Part shown: piece after piece, positions 37,503 to 45,776 of the stretch | Numbering within the stretch: position 1 is the stretch's first letter | Layout of the letters: every line of letters begins with the position of its first letter | Origin: Bacteroidia bacterium 43-41 | GTDB lineage: Bacteria > Bacteroidota > Bacteroidia > Bacteroidales > Dysgonomonadaceae | Direction of reading: 5' to 3' | Length of the DNA: 49,781 nt | Assembly (NCBI GenBank): GCA_001898165.1 | Contig: MKTD01000051.1 | Span: 1-49,781 of the forward strand | The notes under the pieces: generated by a model | Database searches by the model: none | Told to the model about the DNA's origin: nothing | The model's input: only the letters and a program-made list of their open reading frames with translations | Program-made: the position numbers and the translations under genes

Positions 37503-39098
37503 TTAGTCCAATTGCGGGCCCGAAGGAATCAATGCAATGGCTGCATCGTTATCACAATACTGCTCAAAGTTCTTAATATACATTCCGGCCAATTTCTTAG
37601 CTTTGGTTTCCCATTCCGAAACGTCGGCATACGTATCACGCGGATCAAGGATTCCCTCCGATACATTGTTCAACTTTACAGGAGCAGTCAGGTTCATGAT
37701 TGGAATACGGCGTTTTTCTGCCGTTTCAATCGAGCCGTCGATAATGGCGTCGATAATGGCGCGTGTATCTTTGATTGAAATACGTTTTCCGGTTCCGTTC
37801 CATCCCGTATTTACCAAATATGCTTTTGCGTTGTGTTTTTTCATCTTTTCAACCAAACGTTGAGCATACACAGTGGGGTGAAGCGTTAAAAACGCCTCGC
37901 CGAAAGCGGGAGAGAAAGAGGGTTGCGGTTCGGTAATTCCACGTTCTGTTCCGGCCAGTTTAGAGGTAAATCCGCAGAGGAAGTGATATTGTGCCTGATT
38001 GTCGTCCAGAATGGAAACCGGAGGCAATACCCCAAATGCGTCAGCCGACAGATAGATAATTTTGTTGGCGTGTCCGGCGCGTGAAGGAAGCACGATTTTG
38101 CTAATGTGGTAAATCGGATACGAAACACGCGTATTTTCGGTGGTAGAACCGTCGGCATAGTTAATATTCCCTTCATCGTCAACAGTGACGTTTTCGAGCA
38201 ATGCATCCCGACGGATAGCTCTCCAGATATCGGGTTCGTTTTCCTCACTCAGATTGATCACTTTTGCGTAGCAACCCCCTTCGTAGTTGAAAACTCCGTG
38301 ATCGTCCCACCCGTGTTCGTCGTCACCGATCAAGTAGCGTTTTGGATCGGCGGAGAGAGTGGTTTTTCCTGTTCCCGAAAGCCCGAAGAAAATAGCTACG
38401 TCACCTTCTGCCCCCACGTTAGCCGAGCAGTGCATAGAAGCAATGCCTTTCAATGGCAAATAGTAGTTCATAAGCGCGAAAATACCTTTTTTCATTTCGC
38501 CACCGTACCAGGTACCACCGATTACCTGCATTCTTTGAGTGAGGTCGAACAAGGTAAAGTTTTCAGAATGCAACCCTTGTTCTTTCCATTTATCGTTGGT
38601 AGTTTTTGAACCGTTTAAGCAGACGAAATCAGGCTCCCCGTAGTTTGCCAGTTCATAATGAGACGGACGGATGAACATGTTGGTCACGAAGTGAGCCTGC
38701 CACGCCACTTCCATCACAAAGCGCACTTTCATGCGTGTATCTTCGTTTGTGCCGCAGAAAGTGTCAACCACGTACAATTTTTTAGCGCCCGAAAGTTGTT
38801 TTGCCACCAGACCTTTGCAATAATTGAACGCCTCGGCAGTGCAAGGACGATTGATAGTACCGTCCCACCACAACGTATCTTTTGTAACATCGTCTTTAAC
38901 AAAGAACTTATCCTTTGGAGAGCGGCCGGTAAATTTTCCTGTATAAACGGCAGTTGCACCGGTGTTGGTAAGTTTGGCTTTTTCGAATCCTTCGTTTGCC
39001 GAATTCATCTCGTCCTGATAAAGAACTTCGTACGATGGGTTATGAACGACTTCAAAATCGCCTGTAATCCCATACTTGCTTAAATCTAAATTTGCCAT
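37503..39098 (-). CDS. pckA: Phosphoenolpyruvate carboxykinase (ATP)
   Basis: The 531-residue enzyme is the ATP-type PEP carboxykinase. It has the kinase-1a P-loop [15 protein letters not shown] (about residues 234-248), the metal/substrate motifs [22 protein letters not shown], and the C-terminal [11 protein letters not shown] segment. In Bacteroidales it often runs toward oxaloacetate, fixing CO2 and making ATP during succinate-forming fermentation. It is a single-gene unit with a long upstream region on its left-facing promoter side and the shared terminator at its end. Confidence 0.97.
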   Translation of the reverse strand: MANLDLSKYGITGDFEVVHNPSYEVLYQDEMNSANEGFEKAKLTNTGATAVYTGKFTGRSPKDKFFVKDDVTKDTLWWDGTINRPCTAEAFNYCKGLVAKQLSGAKKLYVVDTFCGTNEDTRMKVRFVMEVAWQAHFVTNMFIRPSHYELANYGEPDFVCLNGSKTTNDKWKEQGLHSENFTLFDLTQRMQVIGGTWYGGEMKKGIFALMNYYLPLKGIASMHCSANVGAEGDVAIFFGLSGTGKTTLSADPKRYLIGDDEHGWDDHGVFNYEGGCYAKVINLSEENEPDIWRAIRRDALLENVTVDDEGNINYADGSTTENTRVSYPIYHISKIVLPSRAGHANKIIYLSADAFGVLPPVSILDDNQAQYHFLCGFTSKLAGTERGITEPQPSFSPAFGEAFLTLHPTVYAQRLVEKMKKHNAKAYLVNTGWNGTGKRISIKDTRAIIDAIIDGSIETAEKRRIPIMNLTAPVKLNNVSEGILDPRDTYADVSEWETKAKKLAGMYIKNFEQYCDNDAAIALIPSGPQLD

Positions 39099-39414
39099 GT
39101 TAATAATAAATTTTTTATGAATATAAATGTGTAAATTAATCTCTGTCTGCCCTATCCATTTTAACTGGTGAATAATATCCTAAAACCTTAACGATATCCT
39201 AAAACGGCGACAAAAATAATTAATTAAGTTGATATAAAAAAGCAATTAAAGAAAAATTTCTTTAATTATTGTTTTTTATGCGCAATATCCCACCGAAGTG
39301 AAAATTCACTTAGTAACTAAAACAAAAAGAACAATGAAAATGTTTATCATTCAGGTTAAAATATTACCTTTGTTTTTCGAAAAAAGATACGATTAACGTT
39401 TTGCCATTATAGAA
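39099..39414. other. 316-base divergent regulatory region, pckA / upp
   Basis: No gene is visible. On the minus strand TATTTTTG (39211-39218) is a possible pckA -7 box, without a well-spaced TTG. Just downstream of it, in the expected start region and leader, the 12-base sequence ATATCCTAAAAC occurs twice (39175-39186 and 39194-39205), 19 bases apart, suggesting a two-site regulator binding region. On the plus strand TACCTTTG at 39365-39372 probably serves upp. The middle is AT-rich. Confidence 0.45.
39365..39372 (+). promoter_or_regulatory. Predicted -7 element of upp
   Basis: TACCTTTG fits TAnnTTTG and is 42 bases before the start codon. The -33 position reads TGTTT, not a clean TTG. Confidence 0.45.
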
Positions 39415-40074
39415 ATGAATGTAATTGATTTTTCGAAAACTAACTCGCTCCTGAACTCTTTTGTCCGTGAAATAAGAGACATAACCATCCAAAACGACAG
39501 GCTCAGGTTTCGTAGAAATTTAGAAAGGATCGGCGAGATAATGGCCTACGAAATCAGCAAGGAGTTAAACTACAAAACAATTTCCGTAACCACCCCGCTC
39601 GATGTGGCAGAAATATCCGTTCCCGATGAAGATATCGTTATCGGTACAATTCTTCGGGCAGGATTACCCTATCATCACGGCGTACTGAATTATTTCGATT
39701 GCGCCGGAAATGCTTTTGTGTCGGCTTACCGGAAATACAAAGAAACCGGCCATCAATCGTTTGATATTCATATTGAATACATTGCCTCACCCGATATAGA
39801 AGGAAAAACACTTATACTTACCGATCCGATGCTGGCGACAGGGAGCAGCATGGAGCTGACGTACAGGGCATTGCAGACAAAAGGGACGCCCGGGAAAATC
39901 CATATCGCGTCCATCATAGCCAGCCAACAGGCCGTGGATTATTGCATCAAACATTTCCCTGAAGATAAAACCACCATTTGGGTAGCCGCCATTGATCCGG
40001 AACTGAATGAATCCTTCTATATAGTGCCCGGGATTGGCGATGCAGGCGACTTGGCTTATGGGGAGAAAAGTTGA
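39415..40074 (+). CDS. upp: Uracil phosphoribosyltransferase
   Basis: A 219-residue type I phosphoribosyltransferase that makes UMP from uracil and PRPP in pyrimidine salvage. The PRPP loop is TLILTDPMLATGSSMELT (about residues 137-153), and the substrate end carries PGIGDAGDLAYG, the uracil-recognition segment of the family. Length is near the usual 208-220. It is preceded by its own promoter and converges with the glycosyltransferase gene, whose stop lies nine bases away. Confidence 0.95.
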   Translation: MNVIDFSKTNSLLNSFVREIRDITIQNDRLRFRRNLERIGEIMAYEISKELNYKTISVTTPLDVAEISVPDEDIVIGTILRAGLPYHHGVLNYFDCAGNAFVSAYRKYKETGHQSFDIHIEYIASPDIEGKTLILTDPMLATGSSMELTYRALQTKGTPGKIHIASIIASQQAVDYCIKHFPEDKTTIWVAAIDPELNESFYIVPGIGDAGDLAYGEKS

Positions 40075-40103
40075 ATAGTTTCTTAGTCGTAAAACTTTTT
40101 CTC
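40063..40103. terminator. Weak inverted repeat across the upp / glycosyltransferase convergence
   Basis: GAGAAAAGTT (40063-40072) and AACTTTTTCTC (40093-40103) can pair with one bulge around a 20-base loop that contains the upp stop and the end of the convergent gene. The loop is long and the stem AT-rich, so a terminator role is only a suggestion. Confidence 0.3.
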
Positions 40104-41072
40104 AAAAGCGTTGAATTCCCCTTTTTTCAGGATTAACCGTTTCCAGGCCGCAGAGATAAATCCTGTACCGTATCCGAAAAGTTGTGTCCAGGCAGCTGCA
40201 ATGCTGTAAAATCCGACTTTCAACGATCTGTTTTTCACCGTCGAGTCGATTAAAACCAGCAGACTGTATAAGACTGGTAGAAATAAAATAATCGGGAAGA
40301 AAAACGACAAAAGCACGGAGAGGATCATCACACTTACGAAAAACGACGGTAAAAAATGTACTAATTTTAATGAATCCGGATGTGCTAAATACAAATTGAT
40401 CCGGGCAATTCCTGAATTGTAAACCTGCTTGAAAAACTGCCTGAAAGTCGAGCGGCGTTTGTGATAAACGTACGCTTCGGGAATGAGCGCCGTTTCAAAT
40501 CCTGCCTCAAGCAACCGGAGGCTGAAATCGATATCCTCGCCGAAACGCATCTTCCCGTATCCGCCAATAGCCTGGAATGCTCTTTTCGAAACCCCCAGAT
40601 TGAAACTTCGGGGGTGAAACTTATCCATCGATCTCTTTCCACCCCGAATACCACCGGTAGTAAAAAAAGAGGTCATGGAATAATTTATTGCTTTTTGTAC
40701 CGTTGTAAAAGTTGGCAGCGCTTTATCGGGTCCGCCGTAAGCGTCAACAAAATTCCTGTCAAGGTAAAAAGAGACATTTTCAATGTAGTTTTCAGGGATA
40801 ATACAATCGGAATCAAAAAAAATGAGGTAGTCGTGCTTCGCCCTTTCAGCACCTGCATTCCGGGTCTGTCCGGGGCCGGAATTCGATTTCCCGAAATAAA
40901 CAACAGAGAGTTGCGACAGGTATTTCTCAACAATGAGATCGCACTTTTCAGACGATCCGTCTTCGGCAATGATTACTTCGAAATTCTTGTCAGATTGTCG
41001 GGTTAAACTATCTAAAAGCTCATCAATCTCTTCCGGACGATTGTAAACAGGAATAACAACAGAAAAATTCAT
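40083..41072 (-). CDS. GT2 family glycosyltransferase
   Basis: The 329-residue protein has an N-terminal GT-A domain: SVVIPVYNRPEEIDELL (residues 4-20), the nucleotide-sugar motif FFDSDCI and the later GEDIDFSLRLLEAG acceptor/base segment. The C-terminal third is hydrophobic (LPSFFVSVMILSVLLSFFFP and following), so it is membrane-bound. Such enzymes build cell-envelope glycans or lipid-linked sugars. I start at the ATG at 41072, which directly precedes the first beta strand; an upstream in-frame ATG at 41099 adds nine residues with no family resemblance. Donor and acceptor are unknown. Confidence 0.88.
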   Translation of the reverse strand: MNFSVVIPVYNRPEEIDELLDSLTRQSDKNFEVIIAEDGSSEKCDLIVEKYLSQLSVVYFGKSNSGPGQTRNAGAERAKHDYLIFFDSDCIIPENYIENVSFYLDRNFVDAYGGPDKALPTFTTVQKAINYSMTSFFTTGGIRGGKRSMDKFHPRSFNLGVSKRAFQAIGGYGKMRFGEDIDFSLRLLEAGFETALIPEAYVYHKRRSTFRQFFKQVYNSGIARINLYLAHPDSLKLVHFLPSFFVSVMILSVLLSFFFPIILFLPVLYSLLVLIDSTVKNRSLKVGFYSIAAAWTQLFGYGTGFISAAWKRLILKKGEFNAFEKKFYD

Positions 41073-41159
41073 TTTCAAGAAATTGAAATTACCGTACAAA
41101 ACTAATTAAATAAAATGATTTTTCTTGCAATCATAGCCATTTCTCATCAAATTAATGTT

Positions 41160-41167
41160 TATCTTTG
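41160..41167 (+). promoter_or_regulatory. Predicted -7 element of the DUF4369-like gene
   Basis: TATCTTTG matches the consensus 94 bases before the GTG start of the next gene. No clear TTG lies at -33. Confidence 0.45.
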
Positions 41168-41261
41168 TCAACTTTCAGCGTTGTAGAATTTTTTTAAAAA
41201 ATAGTTGGAAAATCAGGAAAAAGTTAAACTGAGTTCGAAGAAACAAAAAAAATTAAATTGA

Positions 41262-42389
41262 GTGAAGCTTGTTGAGTTTTCTATATTAATCATTATCAGT
41301 ACCTTGTTGTTTTCCTGTAAAAACAACAAGAATTCCATTGCTCTTAAAGGCGATATTTCTAATTTAGAAAATCCCGAAGTTTTAATTTCGTATTTCGCCG
41401 GTGATACCCTCGCTATCGACACAGTAATGAGCGATAAGCACGGTAAGTTTATTTATAAAAATACGATAGATACCTTAACCGTTTTTTCGTTGTATTTCAA
41501 TAACCAAAGTTCGTCGGTCATGGTTTTTGCCAACCCCAAAGATAAAATTTCGATCAAGGGAGATGCGCAACTGTCCGATTTAATTAATGTTAACGGAAAT
41601 GAAATAAACGATGATCTTACCCAGTTTAAGGAATCGAATAAAGAATTGTTACAACGACGCGCCCTTTTGCTTCATAATCTGAAAGAAGAAAAAGATTCAA
41701 ACCCGGCATCGAACAATAGGATCTTAGCCAATGCCGACGAAATCGCCAAAATCAATTCTTTCAATCAGGAGCTGACATTGAATGCTGAAGAACAGGTCAA
41801 AAAAAATCCCACTAAAATGTCGAGCCTCATTCTTATTAACGAGTTTTTTGCTAACTCGGAAAATCCGAAAGGGCTCAGCCGTGTAATAGAATACATGCAT
41901 GGCGATATTCTGAAATCGAAAATGGGGTTGAACTTAAAGGCTTATTCCGAGAAAATTAACCGCTCCGCGGAAGGTGCCTCTATGCCTTACTTCCGGCTGG
42001 TGGATAAATCGGGCGATACCATCCGGTCATACGATTACAAGGGAAAGTATCTCTTGCTCTCTTTCATCTCAACCACAGGCATTGATTCCCGCGAAACGAT
42101 AAAATCACTCAGGCAAACCTATCGGACCGTAAACAAGGACAGCGTGAAATTTATTTCCATTTACATCGATTCCGATATGTATCCCGTCAGTTATATTGAA
42201 AACGACTCTATCCCATGGACGGTGGTGCCGGAGAAAAAAAGCTGGGCATCCGACATCGTGGAAGCATATAATATTGAGTTCATTCCGAACAATATCCTCA
42301 TTTCCCCTGCAGGCATCATCAGCGACAGGAACGTACCCGCCATTGCAGTGGAAAATGCGCTGAAGAATTCTGTAAAAAACAATCATTAA
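41262..42389 (+). CDS. DUF4369/thioredoxin-fold lipoprotein without redox cysteines
   Basis: A 375-residue lipoprotein (LLFSCKNN, cysteine near residue 19). The N-terminal part resembles DUF4369 (about 25-120), and the C-terminal part is an AhpC/TSA-like thioredoxin fold (about 240-370). At the place of the usual WCGPCR the sequence is TTGIDSR (272-277 region), so both cysteines are replaced (G273, S276). A thiol oxidoreductase function is therefore unlikely; it may be a binding protein. The start must be GTG at 41262, because the codon before it is TGA. yifB follows after four bases. Confidence 0.8.
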   Translation: MKLVEFSILIIISTLLFSCKNNKNSIALKGDISNLENPEVLISYFAGDTLAIDTVMSDKHGKFIYKNTIDTLTVFSLYFNNQSSSVMVFANPKDKISIKGDAQLSDLINVNGNEINDDLTQFKESNKELLQRRALLLHNLKEEKDSNPASNNRILANADEIAKINSFNQELTLNAEEQVKKNPTKMSSLILINEFFANSENPKGLSRVIEYMHGDILKSKMGLNLKAYSEKINRSAEGASMPYFRLVDKSGDTIRSYDYKGKYLLLSFISTTGIDSRETIKSLRQTYRTVNKDSVKFISIYIDSDMYPVSYIENDSIPWTVVPEKKSWASDIVEAYNIEFIPNNILISPAGIISDRNVPAIAVENALKNSVKNNH

Positions 42390-42393
42390 CGCC

Positions 42394-43932
42394 ATGTTGG
42401 TCAAGGTGTTCGGTGCGGCAGTCCAAGGTATAAATGCCACACTTATTACTATTGAGGTTAATTGCACGAAAGGGATCAAGTTCTTTTTGGTGGGTTTGCC
42501 CGATGCATCGGTGAAAGAAAGTCACAGAAGGATTGTGTCGGCCATCCAGGTAACCGGTTTTAAATTTCCCCGGCGACAAATTGTAGTCAATATGTCTCCT
42601 GCCGATATCCGGAAAGAAGGTTCGGATTACGACCTGCCCCTGGCGATAGGCATACTGGCTACCTCCGAGACCATAAAAGCAGACAAATTAGCAGATTACC
42701 TCATCATGGGTGAATTATCGCTCGATGGAAATATCCTGCCCATAAAAGGTGCTTTACCCATAGCCATCATGGCCAAGGAGAATGGCTTTAAAGGTTTTAT
42801 CCTTCCAACGGAAAATGCAAAAGAAGCCGCTGTTGTTGAAGGACTGGATGTTTACGGAGTAGAAAATATCCGTCAGGTTATCGGTTTTGCCAACGATGAA
42901 CTTGAACTTGAAAAAACAATCGTAGATACAGGACAGGAATTTTTGCACAATCCGTCGAATTTCGAATTCGATTTCGGCGACGTGAAAGGGCAGGAAAATG
43001 TGAAACGCGCGCTGGAAGTAGCTGCAGCAGGAAGCCATAATATAATAATGATTGGCCCTCCCGGGGCAGGGAAATCGATGATGGCGAAACGGATGCCGTC
43101 TATCCTCCCTCCTTTTACCTTAGAGGAGGCTCTCGAAACGACAAAGATACACAGCGTTGCCGGCAAACTGGAAAAAGGCATCCCGCTCATGTCGCGCAGG
43201 CCGTTCCGTTCACCTCACCATACTATCAGTGATATAGCCATGGTCGGCGGCGGAGCCTACCCTCAACCGGGCGAAATAAGTCTGGCCCACAACGGCGTTT
43301 TGTTTTTAGATGAGCTTCCGGAGTTTAACCGAAGTGTACTCGAGGTGATGCGCCAACCGCTGGAAAACAGGAAAATTACCATTTCCCGTGCAAAATATTC
43401 GGTGGAGTACCCGGCAAGCTTTATGATGGTGTCTGCTATGAATCCCTGCCCTTGTGGATATTACAACCACCCCCATAAAGAGTGCGTCTGCCCGGCAGGG
43501 GCCGTACAGAAATACTTAAACAAAATATCAGGACCCCTGTTGGATAGAATTGATATCCATATTGAGATAGTGCCTGTTCCGTTCGAAAAAATGTCCGACA
43601 ATACCCCTTCCGAACGCAGCACAGAGATCAGGAAGCGTGTAGTAAAAGCCCGGCAAATCCAGGCAGAACGATTTAAAAAGGTACCCGGCGTCTATTGTAA
43701 TGCACAAATGACGTCGAAAATGCTGCACAAATATGCTACTCCCGATACAGCAGGGTTACAATTACTTAAAACCGCCATGGAGAGGCTCAACTTATCGGCA
43801 CGGGCTTACGACAGAATCCTGAAAGTTTCCCGGACCATTGCCGATTTAGATGGCAGCGCCAACGTTTTACCGGCCCATCTGGCGGAAGCCATCAATTACC
43901 GCAATCTCGACAGGGAGGCCTGGGCGGGGTGA
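42394..43932 (+). CDS. YifB/ComM family Mg-chelatase-like AAA+ ATPase
   Basis: This 512-residue protein has the three parts of the YifB/ComM family: an N-terminal Lon-protease-like/S5 fold (about 1-175), a central AAA+ domain with Walker A GPPGAGKSMMAKR and Walker B FLDELPEF, and the C-terminal Mg-chelatase domain with a CPCGYYNHPHKECVC cysteine cluster. ComM is a hexameric helicase that promotes branch migration during natural transformation; the role of YifB where competence is unknown is less clear. It is coupled to the preceding lipoprotein gene by a four-base gap. Confidence 0.93.
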   Translation: MLVKVFGAAVQGINATLITIEVNCTKGIKFFLVGLPDASVKESHRRIVSAIQVTGFKFPRRQIVVNMSPADIRKEGSDYDLPLAIGILATSETIKADKLADYLIMGELSLDGNILPIKGALPIAIMAKENGFKGFILPTENAKEAAVVEGLDVYGVENIRQVIGFANDELELEKTIVDTGQEFLHNPSNFEFDFGDVKGQENVKRALEVAAAGSHNIIMIGPPGAGKSMMAKRMPSILPPFTLEEALETTKIHSVAGKLEKGIPLMSRRPFRSPHHTISDIAMVGGGAYPQPGEISLAHNGVLFLDELPEFNRSVLEVMRQPLENRKITISRAKYSVEYPASFMMVSAMNPCPCGYYNHPHKECVCPAGAVQKYLNKISGPLLDRIDIHIEIVPVPFEKMSDNTPSERSTEIRKRVVKARQIQAERFKKVPGVYCNAQMTSKMLHKYATPDTAGLQLLKTAMERLNLSARAYDRILKVSRTIADLDGSANVLPAHLAEAINYRNLDREAWAG

Positions 43933-43976
43933 TTGACGACCGGATAAACGGCAAAAAAGGAGAAGGAGGATGAAAA

Positions 43977-44546
43977 ATGAAGGAAAGCGATACACTGTTT
44001 GACAACTTGTTTCGGAAAGTTGCTTTTCAGGACGACGAGCAGGCTTTCAAAGAACTTTTTCTCGAATTTTATCCCGCCTTGTGTGTGTTTGCCATGCGAT
44101 ATATCACACACGAAGAGATAGCCAAAGACATCGTGCAAGATGTTTTTTTCAAAATTTGGAAAAACCGGAAAAACATCGATATAAGCGCTTCTTTTCGTAA
44201 TTTTCTGATCACTTCCGTTCGCAACAATTGTACGGATCATCTTCGGAAGCAGGAGGTGGAAAACCGGTATATTGAAAAAAATATGCTGTCTGCCATTCAC
44301 ACTTCACCGGAAGAAGTTTATACCTTAAAAGAATTAGAAACCTCTATTGGCGAAGCATTGGCAAAACTACCGCCCAACGTACGCGAAGCATTCGAGATGA
44401 GCCGTTTTAAAGGAATGACTTATGTTGCAATAGCCGATAAAATGGCAGTTTCACCAAAAACCATTGAAGCATATATCAGCCAGGCATTAAAAACATTGCG
44501 AATAGAACTGCGTGATTACCTCTCCTTTTTACTCCTGTTTTTATAG
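43977..44546 (+). CDS. ECF sigma-70 family sigma factor
   Basis: The 189-residue protein is an extracytoplasmic-function sigma factor of the Bacteroidetes PUL type. Sigma region 2 is seen around residues 25-95 (HEEIAKDIVQDVFFKIWKNR), and region 4 around 120-180 (LAKLPPNVREAFEMSRFKG, VSPKTIEAYISQALKTLR). A purine-rich AAGGAGGA precedes the start. It would direct transcription of the downstream susC/susD genes when freed by the FecR-type protein. An anti-sigma gene follows 113 bases later, completing the standard pair. Confidence 0.95.
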   Translation: MKESDTLFDNLFRKVAFQDDEQAFKELFLEFYPALCVFAMRYITHEEIAKDIVQDVFFKIWKNRKNIDISASFRNFLITSVRNNCTDHLRKQEVENRYIEKNMLSAIHTSPEEVYTLKELETSIGEALAKLPPNVREAFEMSRFKGMTYVAIADKMAVSPKTIEAYISQALKTLRIELRDYLSFLLLFL

Positions 44547-44574
44547 GATGTCTCTTTCTGAGTAGCGAAACAAA

Positions 44575-44590
44575 TTTAAACAGTTTCTTA
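44575..44590 (+). repeat. Second copy of a 16-base repeat word
   Basis: TTTAAACAGTTTCTTA is identical to 17636-17651, the right arm of the inverted-repeat element after the LacI gene. Here only this arm is present, in the 113-base gap between the sigma-factor and FecR genes. Confidence 0.6.
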
Positions 44591-44659
44591 AAAAACTTCA
44601 CTTTTTTTATAGGGTAAGGCGGGAGTTGTTCGTCAAGTGTATATAAATGTCAAAACAAC

Positions 44660-45574
44660 ATGGTTGAAAAGGAGAATCCCGACTCATTGAATTCTTTACT
44701 GGAGAACTACGAGAAACAAAAAACAATAGACGCCGCAGCTGATTGGAAGCAATTGCGAAAACGCATCACGTCCGACCGGAACAAACACCTGTTCCTCAAC
44801 TACCTGAGAAATGCGGCCGCTATTCTTCTTCCCCTGTTTCTGACATACCAGTATGTGTTGCAACCCGTGTTGAATAGAAGCGGGGCAACAAAGGAAACCG
44901 TTACGGTGACCTCTGCCCCGGGCATGGTTACAAAAACTATACTTCCGGACGGGAGCGAAGTTTGGCTGAACGCGCTAAGCTCACTTACCTATCCCCAACG
45001 CTTCACAGAAAAAGACCGGACGGTGCAGCTCTCCGGAGAAGCTTATTTTAAAGTCGTCTCCGACAAAAAACACCGCTTCAATGTGGAAACTCCCGACGGG
45101 ATGAACGTAAGCGCATACGGTACGGAATTTAACGTGAACGCATACGTATCCGAAAACCATCATGAAGTGACGCTGGCTAAAGGAAATGTTGAAGTATCCG
45201 CAAAAGAATCACCCCAAAAAGAGATACTAAGCGTGGGAGAGAAAGCCGTCATAAATTTACAAACGGGGAACATGTCCGTATCACCTGCCGACACGTATGT
45301 GGAAACGGCGTGGAAAGACGGGAAAATGGTGTTCCGCCGTGAAAAACTGGATAAGATTGCAGAAAAACTTTCGCGAAAATTCGGGGTAAATATATGCCTT
45401 GAGGGTGACAGGCTTAAAGAGTATGAATACACGGCCACATTTACCGACGAAACGCTCGAGGATATCCTCGACCTGTTAAAACGGTCGGCCCCTATTACTT
45501 ATTCCATATTCAAGCAAAAACAGTTGGATAATGAAACATTCACACGAAGAGAAATAATTATAAAATCAAAATAA
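44660..45574 (+). CDS. FecR family anti-sigma factor
   Basis: A 304-residue inner-membrane protein with a short cytoplasmic N-terminus that should hold the sigma factor, one membrane segment (about residues 45-67), a FecR domain (ETVTVTSAPGMVTKTILPDGSEVWLNALSSL-type strand repeat, about 85-200) and a C-terminal DUF4974/STN-like domain (about 220-300, DKIAEKLSRKFGVNI). It relays a signal from the STN domain of the outer-membrane SusC protein to the sigma factor. The gene order sigma - fecR - susC - susD is the classical one. Confidence 0.94.
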   Translation: MVEKENPDSLNSLLENYEKQKTIDAAADWKQLRKRITSDRNKHLFLNYLRNAAAILLPLFLTYQYVLQPVLNRSGATKETVTVTSAPGMVTKTILPDGSEVWLNALSSLTYPQRFTEKDRTVQLSGEAYFKVVSDKKHRFNVETPDGMNVSAYGTEFNVNAYVSENHHEVTLAKGNVEVSAKESPQKEILSVGEKAVINLQTGNMSVSPADTYVETAWKDGKMVFRREKLDKIAEKLSRKFGVNICLEGDRLKEYEYTATFTDETLEDILDLLKRSAPITYSIFKQKQLDNETFTRREIIIKSK

Positions 45575-45634
45575 CTGACACTATTTTCAAAAAAAGGAGG
45601 AATGCCTATGAGAATATAAATACCAATTGAAATG

Positions 45635-45776
45635 CAAAAAACGGGAGAGTTAAAAACCCTCTCCCGCCCATGATTTACATTGCCCCCTACGGAAAATCTC
45701 ACCTCACCGCCGGGCAATCAATTACTAAACCCATAAATGAATTTAATAACAATGTAAAAGTATGAATAATAAATCA
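45635..45776 (-). ncRNA. Candidate antisense sRNA upstream of susC, with intrinsic terminator
   Basis: Read on the minus strand, CGGGAGAG (from 45666) and CTCTCCCG (to 45642) form a perfect 8-bp stem followed by six T (45641-45636), a strong intrinsic terminator. No minus-strand gene precedes it, and on the plus strand there is no T run. Its position between fecR and susC equals that of cis-encoded antisense sRNAs such as DonS of Bacteroides fragilis, which repress PULs. A weak -7-like TACTTTTTG lies at 45783-45791; another TATATTTG lies at 45885-45892. The 5' end given here is a guess from the first box. Confidence 0.5.

Noticed and set aside
45602-45673. Two tiny plus-strand frames (5 codons from 45602 behind AAGGAGG; 13 codons from 45632) as possible leader peptides
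   Set aside because: The second is made of the minus-strand terminator itself, and the first is too short to judge. The antisense terminator explains the structure better, although a leader peptide is not excluded.
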